Source: JOPF133 sp052144935 (GTDB lineage Bacteria; Acidobacteriota; Terriglobia; Bryobacterales; Bryobacteraceae). Taken from it: DNA of 64,000 bases. The translations under genes were made by a program, and so were the position numbers. The stretch lies in assembly GCA_052144935.1 (NCBI GenBank), contig JBKQPR010000214.1, positions 33,576 through 97,575 of the forward strand, written 5' to 3'. Below the pieces are notes generated by a model. It searched no databases. It saw only the letters and a list, made by a program, of their open reading frames with translations, and was not told the DNA's origin. Below are positions 1-6,409 of the stretch, piece after piece (position 1 is the stretch's first letter; each line of letters starts with the position of its first letter).

Positions 1-507
1 CGCGATCGCGGCCGTGAAATGGCGCTCCCGCAGGACCACGTACACGGCCAGCCCCGCCACGCCCAGCGCGGCGCACATGATGTCCATCCGGCCGGCTCCG
101 GCGCCCCACAGAAATGCCGAGTCCACTGCCACGAAGGCCATGGCCAGCAGCGCCACGCCCTCCTCTCCCGACAGTTTGCGGACCAGCGCCCACCACGCCA
201 CCAGCGCCACCAGCCCCCACAGCACCGAGTAGAGCCGCACCGTGAACAGCCCGAACGGCATCACGTGAAACCACAGGAATTCCGAGAAGGGATACAGCGG
301 CGTAATCCAATAGGTATACTGGCCGATGCCGGTCAAATTGCGGCCGTGCCAGGTGGCCGTCGCGTCCAGCACCGGCGTTCCCATCGTGCTCCAGCGCAGA
401 AGATGCAGCGCCGGACCGGAAAACCAAGCCTCGTCGCACCAGGGCATCAGTGTCCGGGCGGTGGCCACCGCCAGCGCCAGGTACACCACCAGGATGCCCC
501 AGAACAT
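1..507 (-). CDS. Membrane glycosyltransferase (GT39/ArnT-like), 5' part only
   Basis: Reading leftward from an ATG at 507, 169 codons stay open to the window edge, so only the N-terminal part is present. The protein begins with a transmembrane segment (MFWGILVVYLALAVATA) followed by a short loop with MPWCDEAWFSGPA. An acidic DE pair just after the first membrane helix is characteristic of GT-C (GT39/PMT/ArnT) polyprenyl-phosphate-dependent glycosyltransferases, where it contributes to metal and donor binding. Further hydrophobic segments follow around residues 85-105, 115-130 and 140-160. I infer a multi-pass inner-membrane enzyme that transfers a sugar from a lipid-linked donor to an envelope acceptor. 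Acceptor and donor cannot be told from this fragment. The gene points away from the toxin-antitoxin pair that follows, across about 270 bases with no gene. Confidence 0.7.
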   Translation of the reverse strand, partial: MFWGILVVYLALAVATARTLMPWCDEAWFSGPALHLLRWSTMGTPVLDATATWHGRNLTGIGQYTYWITPLYPFSEFLWFHVMPFGLFTVRLYSVLWGLVALVAWWALVRKLSGEEGVALLAMAFVAVDSAFLWGAGAGRMDIMCAALGVAGLAVYVVLRERHFTAAIA

Positions 508-716
508 ACGTGTCCCAGCGTAATGAGGGGGTGTTGGGTTTGTCAACTTGGGCAAAACCGGCGAAGAAAACGGAAAACACCGGGAGTCCATCCCCCGCAG
601 CTTACAGGGAGGGTCGATTTGCCAGACGGCAACATACTTTATCGTCTAGCAAAGAGCCACACCGCACGGCCTGCCGCGTGGCGGAGCTTCCGGCCCCCGG
701 CCGGAAGAACCAAATC

Positions 717-767
717 TTGCAATTCGTGACAGGCGGCCTGGTATGCTCTACGCTGGAAAGAGGGAGG
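717..767 (+). promoter_or_regulatory. Possible promoter and strong RBS for the first toxin-antitoxin pair
   Basis: A TTGCAA/TATGCT pair at 717-722 and 742-747 resembles a weak sigma-70 promoter, though the 19-base spacer is long. A GGGAGG Shine-Dalgarno at 762-767 sits ten bases before the ATG at 778 and fixes that start. The RBS is convincing; the promoter is a guess. Confidence 0.3.
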
Positions 768-777
768 AACCTCGCAC

Positions 778-1041
778 ATGACCCTCACGCTGGAACTCTC
801 GCCGGAACGGGAAGCCGCGCTCAAGGCGCAGGCCCAGGCCCGCGGCATGAGTGTCGAGGAGTGGCTCCTCCAACTCGCCGACCAGCTCGCGCCGCCTGCG
901 TCCATTGCGCACCTGCAGAAGACCAACCCTCAGGAGTGGATGCGGCAATTCCGTGCCTGGGCCGAGAGCCATGACCGCACGACGCCCTTGCTCTCAGATG
1001 AAGCCGTTAGCCGCGAGAGCATTTATCCGGACCGCGTTTAG
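778..1041 (+). CDS. Ribbon-helix-helix type antitoxin (VapB-like)
   Basis: An 87-residue protein beginning MTLTLELSPEREAALKAQA, a short beta-strand followed by an alpha-helical stretch, as in ribbon-helix-helix (Arc/MetJ/CopG) antitoxins. The DNA-binding fold covers about residues 1-50. The acidic, less ordered C-terminal half (residues 50-87) would wrap the toxin. The start is supported by GGGAGG ten bases upstream. It lies 8 bases before a PIN-domain toxin gene, the standard antitoxin-first order of type II modules. By analogy with the family, it should neutralise the downstream RNase and autorepress the operon. Calling it VapB rests on that neighbour, because RHH antitoxins diverge too fast for a subfamily call by eye. 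Confidence 0.7.
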   Translation: MTLTLELSPEREAALKAQAQARGMSVEEWLLQLADQLAPPASIAHLQKTNPQEWMRQFRAWAESHDRTTPLLSDEAVSRESIYPDRV

Positions 1042-1049
1042 GCGCACTC

Positions 1050-1490
1050 GTGCTAGTCGATACCAGCGTTCTTGCTCGCACCTTGCAGCCTCATCATTCG
1101 CTCTATGCCCTGACTGACCGGGCTATCGAGCGTCTTTTGGCGCAGGGCCGGGAACTGCATATCGTTGCTCAAAACCTCATAGAGTTGTGGGTTGTGGCTA
1201 CCCGGCCTCTGGAACAAAACGGCCTTGCCATGACGCCGGCCGCCGCCGCTCGGGAGCTGGCGCGCATCAAGAGCATGTTCGAATTCCTGCCGGAGACCCC
1301 CGCCATCTATCCGATATGGGAGGGCCTGGTCACCCAGCACAACGTATCCGGCAAGCCGGCGCACGATGCGCGCCTGGTGGCCGCCATGCAGGCGCATGGC
1401 CTCGCCAGCATTCTGACTTTCGATGCGGGCGGTTTTTCTCGCTATGCCGGCATCGAGGTCGTGCACCCCGCCGCCGTCGCCTCCTCATGA
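1050..1490 (+). CDS. vapC: PIN-domain ribonuclease toxin (VapC family)
   Basis: A 146-residue PIN-domain protein starting at a GTG, eight bases after the antitoxin stop. The acidic residues that bind the catalytic metal are all visible: Asp4 (MLVDTSVLAR), Glu45 (QNLIELWVV), Asp106 (KPAHDARLVA) and Asp125 (LTFDAGGFSRY). Spacing and length are normal for VapC, which cuts tRNA or rRNA when its antitoxin is lost. Nothing suggests inactivation. The pair is probably an intact type II toxin-antitoxin module cotranscribed from upstream of 778. The RNA target cannot be predicted from sequence. Confidence 0.85.
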   Translation: MLVDTSVLARTLQPHHSLYALTDRAIERLLAQGRELHIVAQNLIELWVVATRPLEQNGLAMTPAAAARELARIKSMFEFLPETPAIYPIWEGLVTQHNVSGKPAHDARLVAAMQAHGLASILTFDAGGFSRYAGIEVVHPAAVASS

Positions 1491-1579
1491 GACATTAAGG
1501 CAAAGTAGCGTGGCGGTTTAAACCTGGAAATGTATTTTATCGTGCTTAAAAGCAAGCTCACAGGGGTACATGATCGTCA

Positions 1580-1608
1580 TTAGCAATAATTGCCAATCCT
1601 GGTAGAAT
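1580..1608 (+). promoter_or_regulatory. Promoter with palindromic operator for the parDE module
   Basis: TTAGCA at 1580-1585 and TAGAAT at 1603-1608 form a sigma-70-like promoter with an ideal 17-base spacer. Inside the spacer lies the 11-base palindrome GCAATAATTGC (1583-1593). That is where a ribbon-helix-helix antitoxin such as ParD would bind to autorepress. Transcription would begin near 1615, with a GGAGG RBS at 1622-1626 and the ATG at 1635. Confidence 0.5.
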
Positions 1609-1634
1609 GAGCCGTACTATTGGAGGATCGCCGT

Positions 1635-1937
1635 ATGCCGACCCGGAACGTCAATCTGACCGAACACTTCGACCGCTTCATCGAGGCCGGCGTCACTTCT
1701 GGCCGCTTCAGCAACGCCAGCGAAGTGGTGCGGGAAGGCCTCCGGCTATTAGAGCAGCGCGAGCAGGAAGACAAGGCCAAACTTGAATGGCTCCGCGCCG
1801 CCGCTAAGGAAGGCTTCGATCAGCTCGACCGCGGCGAGGGCATCGAATTTGAATCGATGGACGACTTCGACGCCTATATCGACCGGATCGGAGAGGAAGC
1901 CTCCGCCGAGATAGCCGTCGAGCGCAAGCGTGGCTGA
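1635..1937 (+). CDS. parD: ParD-family antitoxin
   Basis: A 100-residue protein starting MPTRNVNLTEHFDRFIE. The RNVNLTEHFDRFI strand-helix and the following SGRFSNASEVVREGLRLLE match the ParD ribbon-helix-helix signature (residues 1-50). The C-terminal half is charged and acidic, as in the toxin-binding arm. GGAGG lies eight bases before the ATG; an upstream in-frame TTG at 1620 overlaps that RBS and is not used here. The stop overlaps the toxin start at 1930 by eight bases, typical translational coupling. The antitoxin looks intact although its toxin is not. It may persist as an autoregulator or as an anti-addiction remnant. Confidence 0.85.
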   Translation: MPTRNVNLTEHFDRFIEAGVTSGRFSNASEVVREGLRLLEQREQEDKAKLEWLRAAAKEGFDQLDRGEGIEFESMDDFDAYIDRIGEEASAEIAVERKRG

Positions 1938-2290
1938 GAAACGTGGTTCCAGGCCCAGTCTTGCCCCCGCCGCTCGCCAGGATGTCCGTGAAGTTCTGAA
2001 ATGGAGCGAACGGAACTTTGGCGAAGCTGCAGCGGGTCGCTTACAAGGCGCTGATCAAACAGGCCGTACGCGATATCGGAGCCGATCCCGAGCGGCTGGG
2101 TTCGAAAGAGCGGCCTGAGATCATGACCAAGGGCGCGCGGACCCATCACCTCGAAGTCAGCCGGAGCAGGGTGAGCGGTTCAAGGGTGAAGGCGCCGCGC
2201 CATTTTCTTCTCTATCGCCGCCGCGACCGCGACCCCACGAAAGATTATCCTGGAAGGCGTGGATCCCCCCGCGCGGAACTTCGCCGGACG
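1930..2290 (+). pseudogene. parE: ParE/RelE-type toxin broken by two frameshifts
   Basis: Translation from the GTG at 1930 gives a ParE-like N-terminus (LAPAARQDVREVLKWSERNF), but that frame soon turns meaningless. The homology continues in another frame from about 2036 (YKALIKQAVRDIGADPERLG, then SRSRVSGSRVKAPRHFLLYR), which includes the basic patch and the LLYRRR block of the family. After about 2225 the family-like ending (KIILEGVDPPARNF) is in the third frame. The gene therefore needs at least two indels corrected to be read through, so it is probably dead. Sequencing error could explain one indel but less easily two. The fragments run directly into the start of the next gene at 2306. Confidence 0.7.
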
Positions 2291-2305
2291 AACGCTGATC
2301 CGTTT

Positions 2306-3433
2306 ATGCCCGAGCTCACCATCGTCGTCCCTACCCTGGAGGAACGCGAGAATCTTTCTCCCGTGATCGCGGCGCTCGAATCGGTTCTCGGCGGCATCGA
2401 CTACGAGATCCTTTTCGTGGACGACGATTCTCCCGACGGCACCGCCGCGGCCGCCCGCGAGCTGGCCCAGCGCAATCCGCGCGTGCGCGTGCTGCAGCGT
2501 ATCGGACGGCGCGGGCTGGCCTCCGCCGCCGTGGAAGGCATGCTCGCCAGCAGCGCCCCTTATCTGGCCGTGATGGACGCCGATCTGCAGCACGACGAGT
2601 CCATTCTGCCCGCCATGCTGGCCAAGCTGCGGCACTCCTCGCTCGACCTGGTAGTCGCCACCCGCGTCACGGAGGGTGGCATGGATGCCATGCCGGCCCA
2701 TCGCCGCGCCCTCTCCGGGCTGGGTCGCCGTCTGAGCACGCTGATCTGTTCCACCGAACTGTCCGACCCCATGAGCGGCTACTTCGTGCTCACCCGGGCG
2801 TACCTCGATGAAGTGGCTCACTCGCTCAGCGGCACCGGCTATAAAATCCTGCTCGATCTGGTAGTCTCGGCCCGCCGTCCGGTAAAACTGGCGGAAATCC
2901 CCTATCGCTTCCGGCCGCGCCTGCACGGCCGGAGCAAGCTCGATATCGTAGTGGCGGTCGAATATCTGGCGCTGGTGGCGGACAAGCTGGTGGGCGATTT
3001 CGTGCCTCCCAGCTACGTGATCTTCGGATTTGCCGGTTCGGTTGGTGTCCTGGCCCACCTGGCCGCCGTGCAACTGCTCCGCCTCATCCCCGGAATCACT
3101 TTGGAAAGGGCCCAGCTCATTTCCAGCGCCATCGTGATCGCCATCAATTTTCTGCTGAACAACCAGTTCACCTTCCGCTCCGCCCGGCTGCACGGGAAGC
3201 AGCTCGCGATCGGCATGCAGGTCTTTTATATGGCCTGCTCCATAGGCCTGTTCCTGAACCTGCGGGTGTTCGATACCCTCACTGGTCTCTCGGTGCCGTG
3301 GTATCTGGCGGCTGCGCTGGGCCTGGCGGTCGGATCGGTGTGGAATTACTGGATGAGCTCGATGTTCGTGTGGCAGGTGCGGCGGAGACGGCGGGGGCGC
3401 GAGCCGGGGCGCTTCCCGGGCCCCGCGGCATGA
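2306..3433 (+). CDS. GT2 dolichol-phosphate-mannose-synthase-like glycosyltransferase with C-terminal GtrA domain
   Basis: A 375-residue protein from the ATG at 2306 (MPELTIVVPTLEERENL). Residues 1-220 form a GT-A fold close to DPM1/ArnC polyprenyl-phosphate glycosyltransferases. VDDDSPDGT near residue 36 and MDADLQHDE near residue 95 supply the nucleotide-sugar and metal-binding aspartates. Residues 226-360 are a four-helix GtrA domain (NNQFTFRSA is typical), which is thought to flip or hold the lipid-linked sugar. This domain pair is common in bacteria and makes an undecaprenyl-phosphate sugar for periplasmic GT-C enzymes. The reading frame is open further upstream, but that extension is the decayed parE and is not part of this protein. 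The arginine-rich tail is cytoplasmic. Confidence 0.88.
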   Translation: MPELTIVVPTLEERENLSPVIAALESVLGGIDYEILFVDDDSPDGTAAAARELAQRNPRVRVLQRIGRRGLASAAVEGMLASSAPYLAVMDADLQHDESILPAMLAKLRHSSLDLVVATRVTEGGMDAMPAHRRALSGLGRRLSTLICSTELSDPMSGYFVLTRAYLDEVAHSLSGTGYKILLDLVVSARRPVKLAEIPYRFRPRLHGRSKLDIVVAVEYLALVADKLVGDFVPPSYVIFGFAGSVGVLAHLAAVQLLRLIPGITLERAQLISSAIVIAINFLLNNQFTFRSARLHGKQLAIGMQVFYMACSIGLFLNLRVFDTLTGLSVPWYLAAALGLAVGSVWNYWMSSMFVWQVRRRRRGREPGRFPGPAA

Positions 3434-3749
3434 GTACTTCAGCCGCAAGATTCCGCGGGAGCGTACGGTTTGCCGCCAAGGCCGTTCCGGACCGGCAAGC
3501 GCACGTTTTCCGGCTTCAGCCAAGTTGACACAACGGCTGACTATGGCGACCTGGCCGCCCCTGCGACGGCCACGCTCCGGATTGGTGCGGGCCGATGCTC
3601 AGGCGGGGTGCATTTCGTCGACTGGTGGCGAATGTAGAATATGGCTGGGATGCCATTGCGCCGGCCGTCGAGGATGCGGTCATGGCGCTCCCCGCGCTCA
3701 CCCGATCGATGCAAGCAGCCGGCGGCGACGCCTCGCTAGCTTAGCTAAG
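3434..3749. other. Intergenic stretch between convergent genes
   Basis: About 316 bases between the GT2 stop and the stop of the SGNH-like gene. I find no convincing coding sequence. A TTGACA hexamer at 3525-3530 has no good -10 partner. The only clear structure is the palindrome at its right end, described separately. Confidence 0.4.
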
Positions 3750-3755
3750 CTAGCG
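3734..3755. repeat. Perfect CTAG-rich palindrome overlapping a stop codon
   Basis: GCTAGCTTAGCTAAGCTAGC at 3735-3754 is its own reverse complement and extends one more pair on each side. The TAG stop of the minus-strand SGNH-like gene (3750-3752) lies inside it. It has no loop and no following T-run, so it is a weak terminator candidate. It may be a protein-binding site or simply a cruciform-prone repeat. Confidence 0.6.
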
Positions 3756-4697
3756 CGGCGAACCAGGCACGCGCAGACGGCCTTGTGCGATCCAATCGTT
3801 AATCCGCGCGTTGATGTGCGAGACGATCACCGCGGCAGCGTTGGCAACAAAGTGAACGCCGTCCCCGAAATTCTCTCTCGCGCCTCGAAAATCGGCGAAC
3901 TCCGCCGAGGTAAAGTCAATCAGCAGGTCCTCGGGGCCTGCATTCGCCTCGATCAACCGCGCGTAATCCCAGAATGCGGTCTGCTGCGCACGGAACAGAT
4001 CCTCGGAAACCGGAGGCACAATAAATACGATCTGAACGTGATGGGCCCGCAACTCGGCGGCCAGGTCCCGAAAAACCGTAAGGGCGATGGGATCGACTTC
4101 AAATGCGGCCCCAGGACGAAACATCTGCCGCATGATCGGATTGAGCCGCGTGGGCGGGTGCAAGAAGTGCTCCGTCCCGTCGTAATCGACTACCTCTCTA
4201 GGACGGTGCAGCCGCTCTTGGAGCATGTCAGCGTAGGCTGCCAGAAGGGTCTGCGACCCGAGAGCGGAGAAGCCCAGCGATGGCTGCAGGCTGACGGTCT
4301 GGAAATCGTGCGAATGCGTGCAATACGGATGCACGATCAGGGCCGCGACGGAGATCCCCGGCCTGGAAAGCGCCGCATCCACCAGGGCTTTCCCCTCGAC
4401 GATGTTGCCACCGTCGAGCGATTGGTTATAGACCCGCAGTTTCTCCACGCCGGCCATGTTCCAATTGGCGGACAAAGACGAGCCGACCAGGATGGCATTG
4501 AAGTTGCCGGGCACATAGTGCTCGCTAAGCAGGTATTTGGCCACCCGCGGGTCGCCATAGGCTGGCAGCCGCCGCTCGCGAGTGTCGCGATATAGCCCGT
4601 AGGGATCGACCGCTATGTTGAAGCCCACGATGGGGCCTCCGCATGCAGCGATCAAGCCGAAGACCATGAGAAACCAGTTACGCGCTCGCATACTCAA
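3750..4697 (-). CDS. SGNH-hydrolase-like partner of an MBOAT acyltransferase (DltD/AlgJ-like role)
   Basis: A 315-residue protein with one N-terminal membrane anchor (residues 7-28) and an exported domain. Two SGNH-type blocks are visible: VGSSLSANWN near residues 71-80, holding the candidate nucleophile Ser73/74, and FGDGVHF near residue 283, giving the Asp-x-x-His pair. It overlaps the upstream MBOAT gene by four bases (ATGA), so the two are translationally coupled. This is the usual arrangement of MBOAT plus SGNH-like partners such as DltB/DltD and AlgI/AlgJ. I infer a periplasmic or membrane-bound role in moving an acyl group onto, or off, an envelope polymer. Sequence alone does not separate transferase from esterase. 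Confidence 0.75.
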   Translation of the reverse strand: MSMRARNWFLMVFGLIAACGGPIVGFNIAVDPYGLYRDTRERRLPAYGDPRVAKYLLSEHYVPGNFNAILVGSSLSANWNMAGVEKLRVYNQSLDGGNIVEGKALVDAALSRPGISVAALIVHPYCTHSHDFQTVSLQPSLGFSALGSQTLLAAYADMLQERLHRPREVVDYDGTEHFLHPPTRLNPIMRQMFRPGAAFEVDPIALTVFRDLAAELRAHHVQIVFIVPPVSEDLFRAQQTAFWDYARLIEANAGPEDLLIDFTSAEFADFRGARENFGDGVHFVANAAAVIVSHINARINDWIAQGRLRVPGSPR

Positions 4698-6109
4698 AAG
4701 ACGAAGTACAAAAACTGCTTAGCCTCCACCGAGTTCATAAAGAAGAAGTCCACCAGGAGAAGCGCCGCGGCCCCAAGGGCAGTCAACGGGATCGGCCGGA
4801 ATCTTTTCTCCAGATCCACGGAGCCTTTGAGACCGAAAGCCAAAGCGGTCCCGAAGGCCATGGGAAGCACCATCCGCAGCGGGTTCAGAGGTACCGCCAC
4901 CCTCAGCTCGGCAAATCCCAAAATCCGCCCATGGGGGAACATCCGGCCAAACATGAGCATCGCCGCGGACACGTGCGGAGAGCGAAAGAGGACATAGGCG
5001 AGGTTCACGAAGACGAACGTCAGCAGCCACCCCAGCCAGTCCGGGAGCTTGCCGAGCTTCTTCCTCTTCCATATCTGGTTGACACTGAGACCCGCACCGT
5101 GGAAAAGTCCCCACAGGACAAAAGTCCAGGACGGACCGTGCCACAGGCCCGCGATTCCCATAGCCAGCAGCGTGGCCAGTGCGCTGGTCCAAATAGTGGC
5201 CGTACCTATGGAGCGCAGCAGTGGTGTATAGAGGTAGTTGGTGATGAACTGCGACAGCGAAATGTGCCACCTCTGCCAGAATTCACTAATGGATTTCGAA
5301 CGGTACGGCACATTGAAATTCTGCGGAATCTCGATGCCCACCATGCGCGCCGCTCCGACCGCCATGTCCGAGTAGCCGCTGAAGTCGAAGTAGATCTGGA
5401 AAGCGTACGCCAGGGTTGCCACCCAGGCCTCCATCGTGGAGAGGCTCGCCGGCGAACGGTAGCCGGCATCCGCAACGGCCGCGAAGGAGTCCGCGAACAC
5501 CACCTTCTTGGCGAGACCGATGGCAAATAGATACAGACCGAAGCAAGCCGTTTGCATGTTGCCGCCGCTCATCTTCCCTCCGCGAAACTGCGGCACGATG
5601 GCGCGGCTGCGGACCAGGGGGCCTGAAATCACATAGGGGAAGAACGAAACCAGGGCGGCGTGATCGAAGAGCGAATTGGGCCCGTTTAAGCCTTGATATG
5701 TGTCCACCAGAAACATCACCTGGGTGAGCGTAAAAAAGCTGATCCCGAGCGGGAAGTTCCAATCGGGCAGAACCAAGTGGGATCCAAGAGGCAGCGCCCC
5801 TAACAGGAAGCGGGCATATTTGAAACAGCACAGAAAGAGAATGTTGGCGGCAAGAGCCGCCCGCAGGAGGGCTTTTCGCCGGCCTCCCTCCGCGACGGCA
5901 GCCATCGCACGAGCGGCCGCCCAATTGAACACAATGGAGCCGAACAGTAACGGGAGGTTCGAAGGCTTGGCGAAACCGTAGAAGAATATCGAGGAGGCCA
6001 GCAGCCATACCTGCGCGAGCCGGGATCCCGCTCGTTGGGCCAAAATAGTGTGTACGATCGCGACCGCCGGAAAGAAGGCCAGTACAAACGAAAATGAGTG
6101 GAACAGCAT
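4694..6109 (-). CDS. MBOAT-family membrane O-acyltransferase (DltB/AlgI-like)
   Basis: A 471-residue polytopic protein with about ten hydrophobic helices. Conserved MBOAT blocks include FFPYVISGPLVRSRAIVPQF, YSDMAVGAARMVGI, WQRWHISLSQFI and GLWHGPSWTFVLWGLFHGAG. The histidines in WHG and FHG are the conserved and putative catalytic pair. Members such as DltB and AlgI pass an acyl group from a cytoplasmic carrier through the membrane to a periplasmic polymer. It sits 24 bases after a carrier-protein gene and overlaps the SGNH partner downstream. That strongly suggests the acyl donor is the acyl-carrier-protein thioester made by the upstream FkbH. Length is normal for the family. Confidence 0.9.
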   Translation of the reverse strand: MLFHSFSFVLAFFPAVAIVHTILAQRAGSRLAQVWLLASSIFFYGFAKPSNLPLLFGSIVFNWAAARAMAAVAEGGRRKALLRAALAANILFLCCFKYARFLLGALPLGSHLVLPDWNFPLGISFFTLTQVMFLVDTYQGLNGPNSLFDHAALVSFFPYVISGPLVRSRAIVPQFRGGKMSGGNMQTACFGLYLFAIGLAKKVVFADSFAAVADAGYRSPASLSTMEAWVATLAYAFQIYFDFSGYSDMAVGAARMVGIEIPQNFNVPYRSKSISEFWQRWHISLSQFITNYLYTPLLRSIGTATIWTSALATLLAMGIAGLWHGPSWTFVLWGLFHGAGLSVNQIWKRKKLGKLPDWLGWLLTFVFVNLAYVLFRSPHVSAAMLMFGRMFPHGRILGFAELRVAVPLNPLRMVLPMAFGTALAFGLKGSVDLEKRFRPIPLTALGAAALLLVDFFFMNSVEAKQFLYFVF

Positions 6110-6133
6110 CGGTAGACCGCGCCCGCACCGATG

Positions 6134-6409
6134 TTAGCCGGATCCGGCCGCCGATGGTCCGTTCCTCGATCGGAGCTTTTCGACGATCAGGTCCGCCATG
6201 TCGCCGACGTTTTTCAGGTCCTGCAACTCTCCGAGGGCGAACTTGATTTTGTACAGCGTCTCGACCGCGGTCACCAGGTTGATATGGGCCAGGGAATCCC
6301 AGCCATCGACGTCCGCAGCTTTGGTTTCTGGCGAAAGCCGAAGATCCGGGACGTCCAAGACATCGGCAAATACCGGCTGCAGGTCTGCAATGATATCGGC
6401 GTTGTTCAT
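6134..6409 (-). CDS. Acyl carrier protein (FkbH-associated)
   Basis: A 91-residue acidic, helical carrier protein. DGWDSLAHINL contains the phosphopantetheine attachment serine (Ser39), and the helices before and after fit the four-helix ACP fold. Its ATG overlaps the FkbH stop by four bases, and the MBOAT gene begins 24 bases beyond its stop. Carrier proteins in this position accept a glyceryl thioester from FkbH-type enzymes in other systems. Here it is the obvious shuttle between FkbH and the membrane acyltransferase, much as DltC serves between DltA and DltB. A phosphopantetheinyl transferase is required but is not in the window. Confidence 0.9.
   Translation of the reverse strand: MNNADIIADLQPVFADVLDVPDLRLSPETKAADVDGWDSLAHINLVTAVETLYKIKFALGELQDLKNVGDMADLIVEKLRSRNGPSAAGSG

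Noticed and set aside
19..729. 236-codon plus-strand open frame at the left edge
   Set aside because: Its His/Gln/Arg/Pro-rich translation is the shadow of the membrane glycosyltransferase on the opposite strand.
2180..3523. 447-codon minus-strand open frame
   Set aside because: It is antisense to a clear GT2-GtrA gene and its composition (His, Gln, Arg, Gly) is that of a shadow frame.
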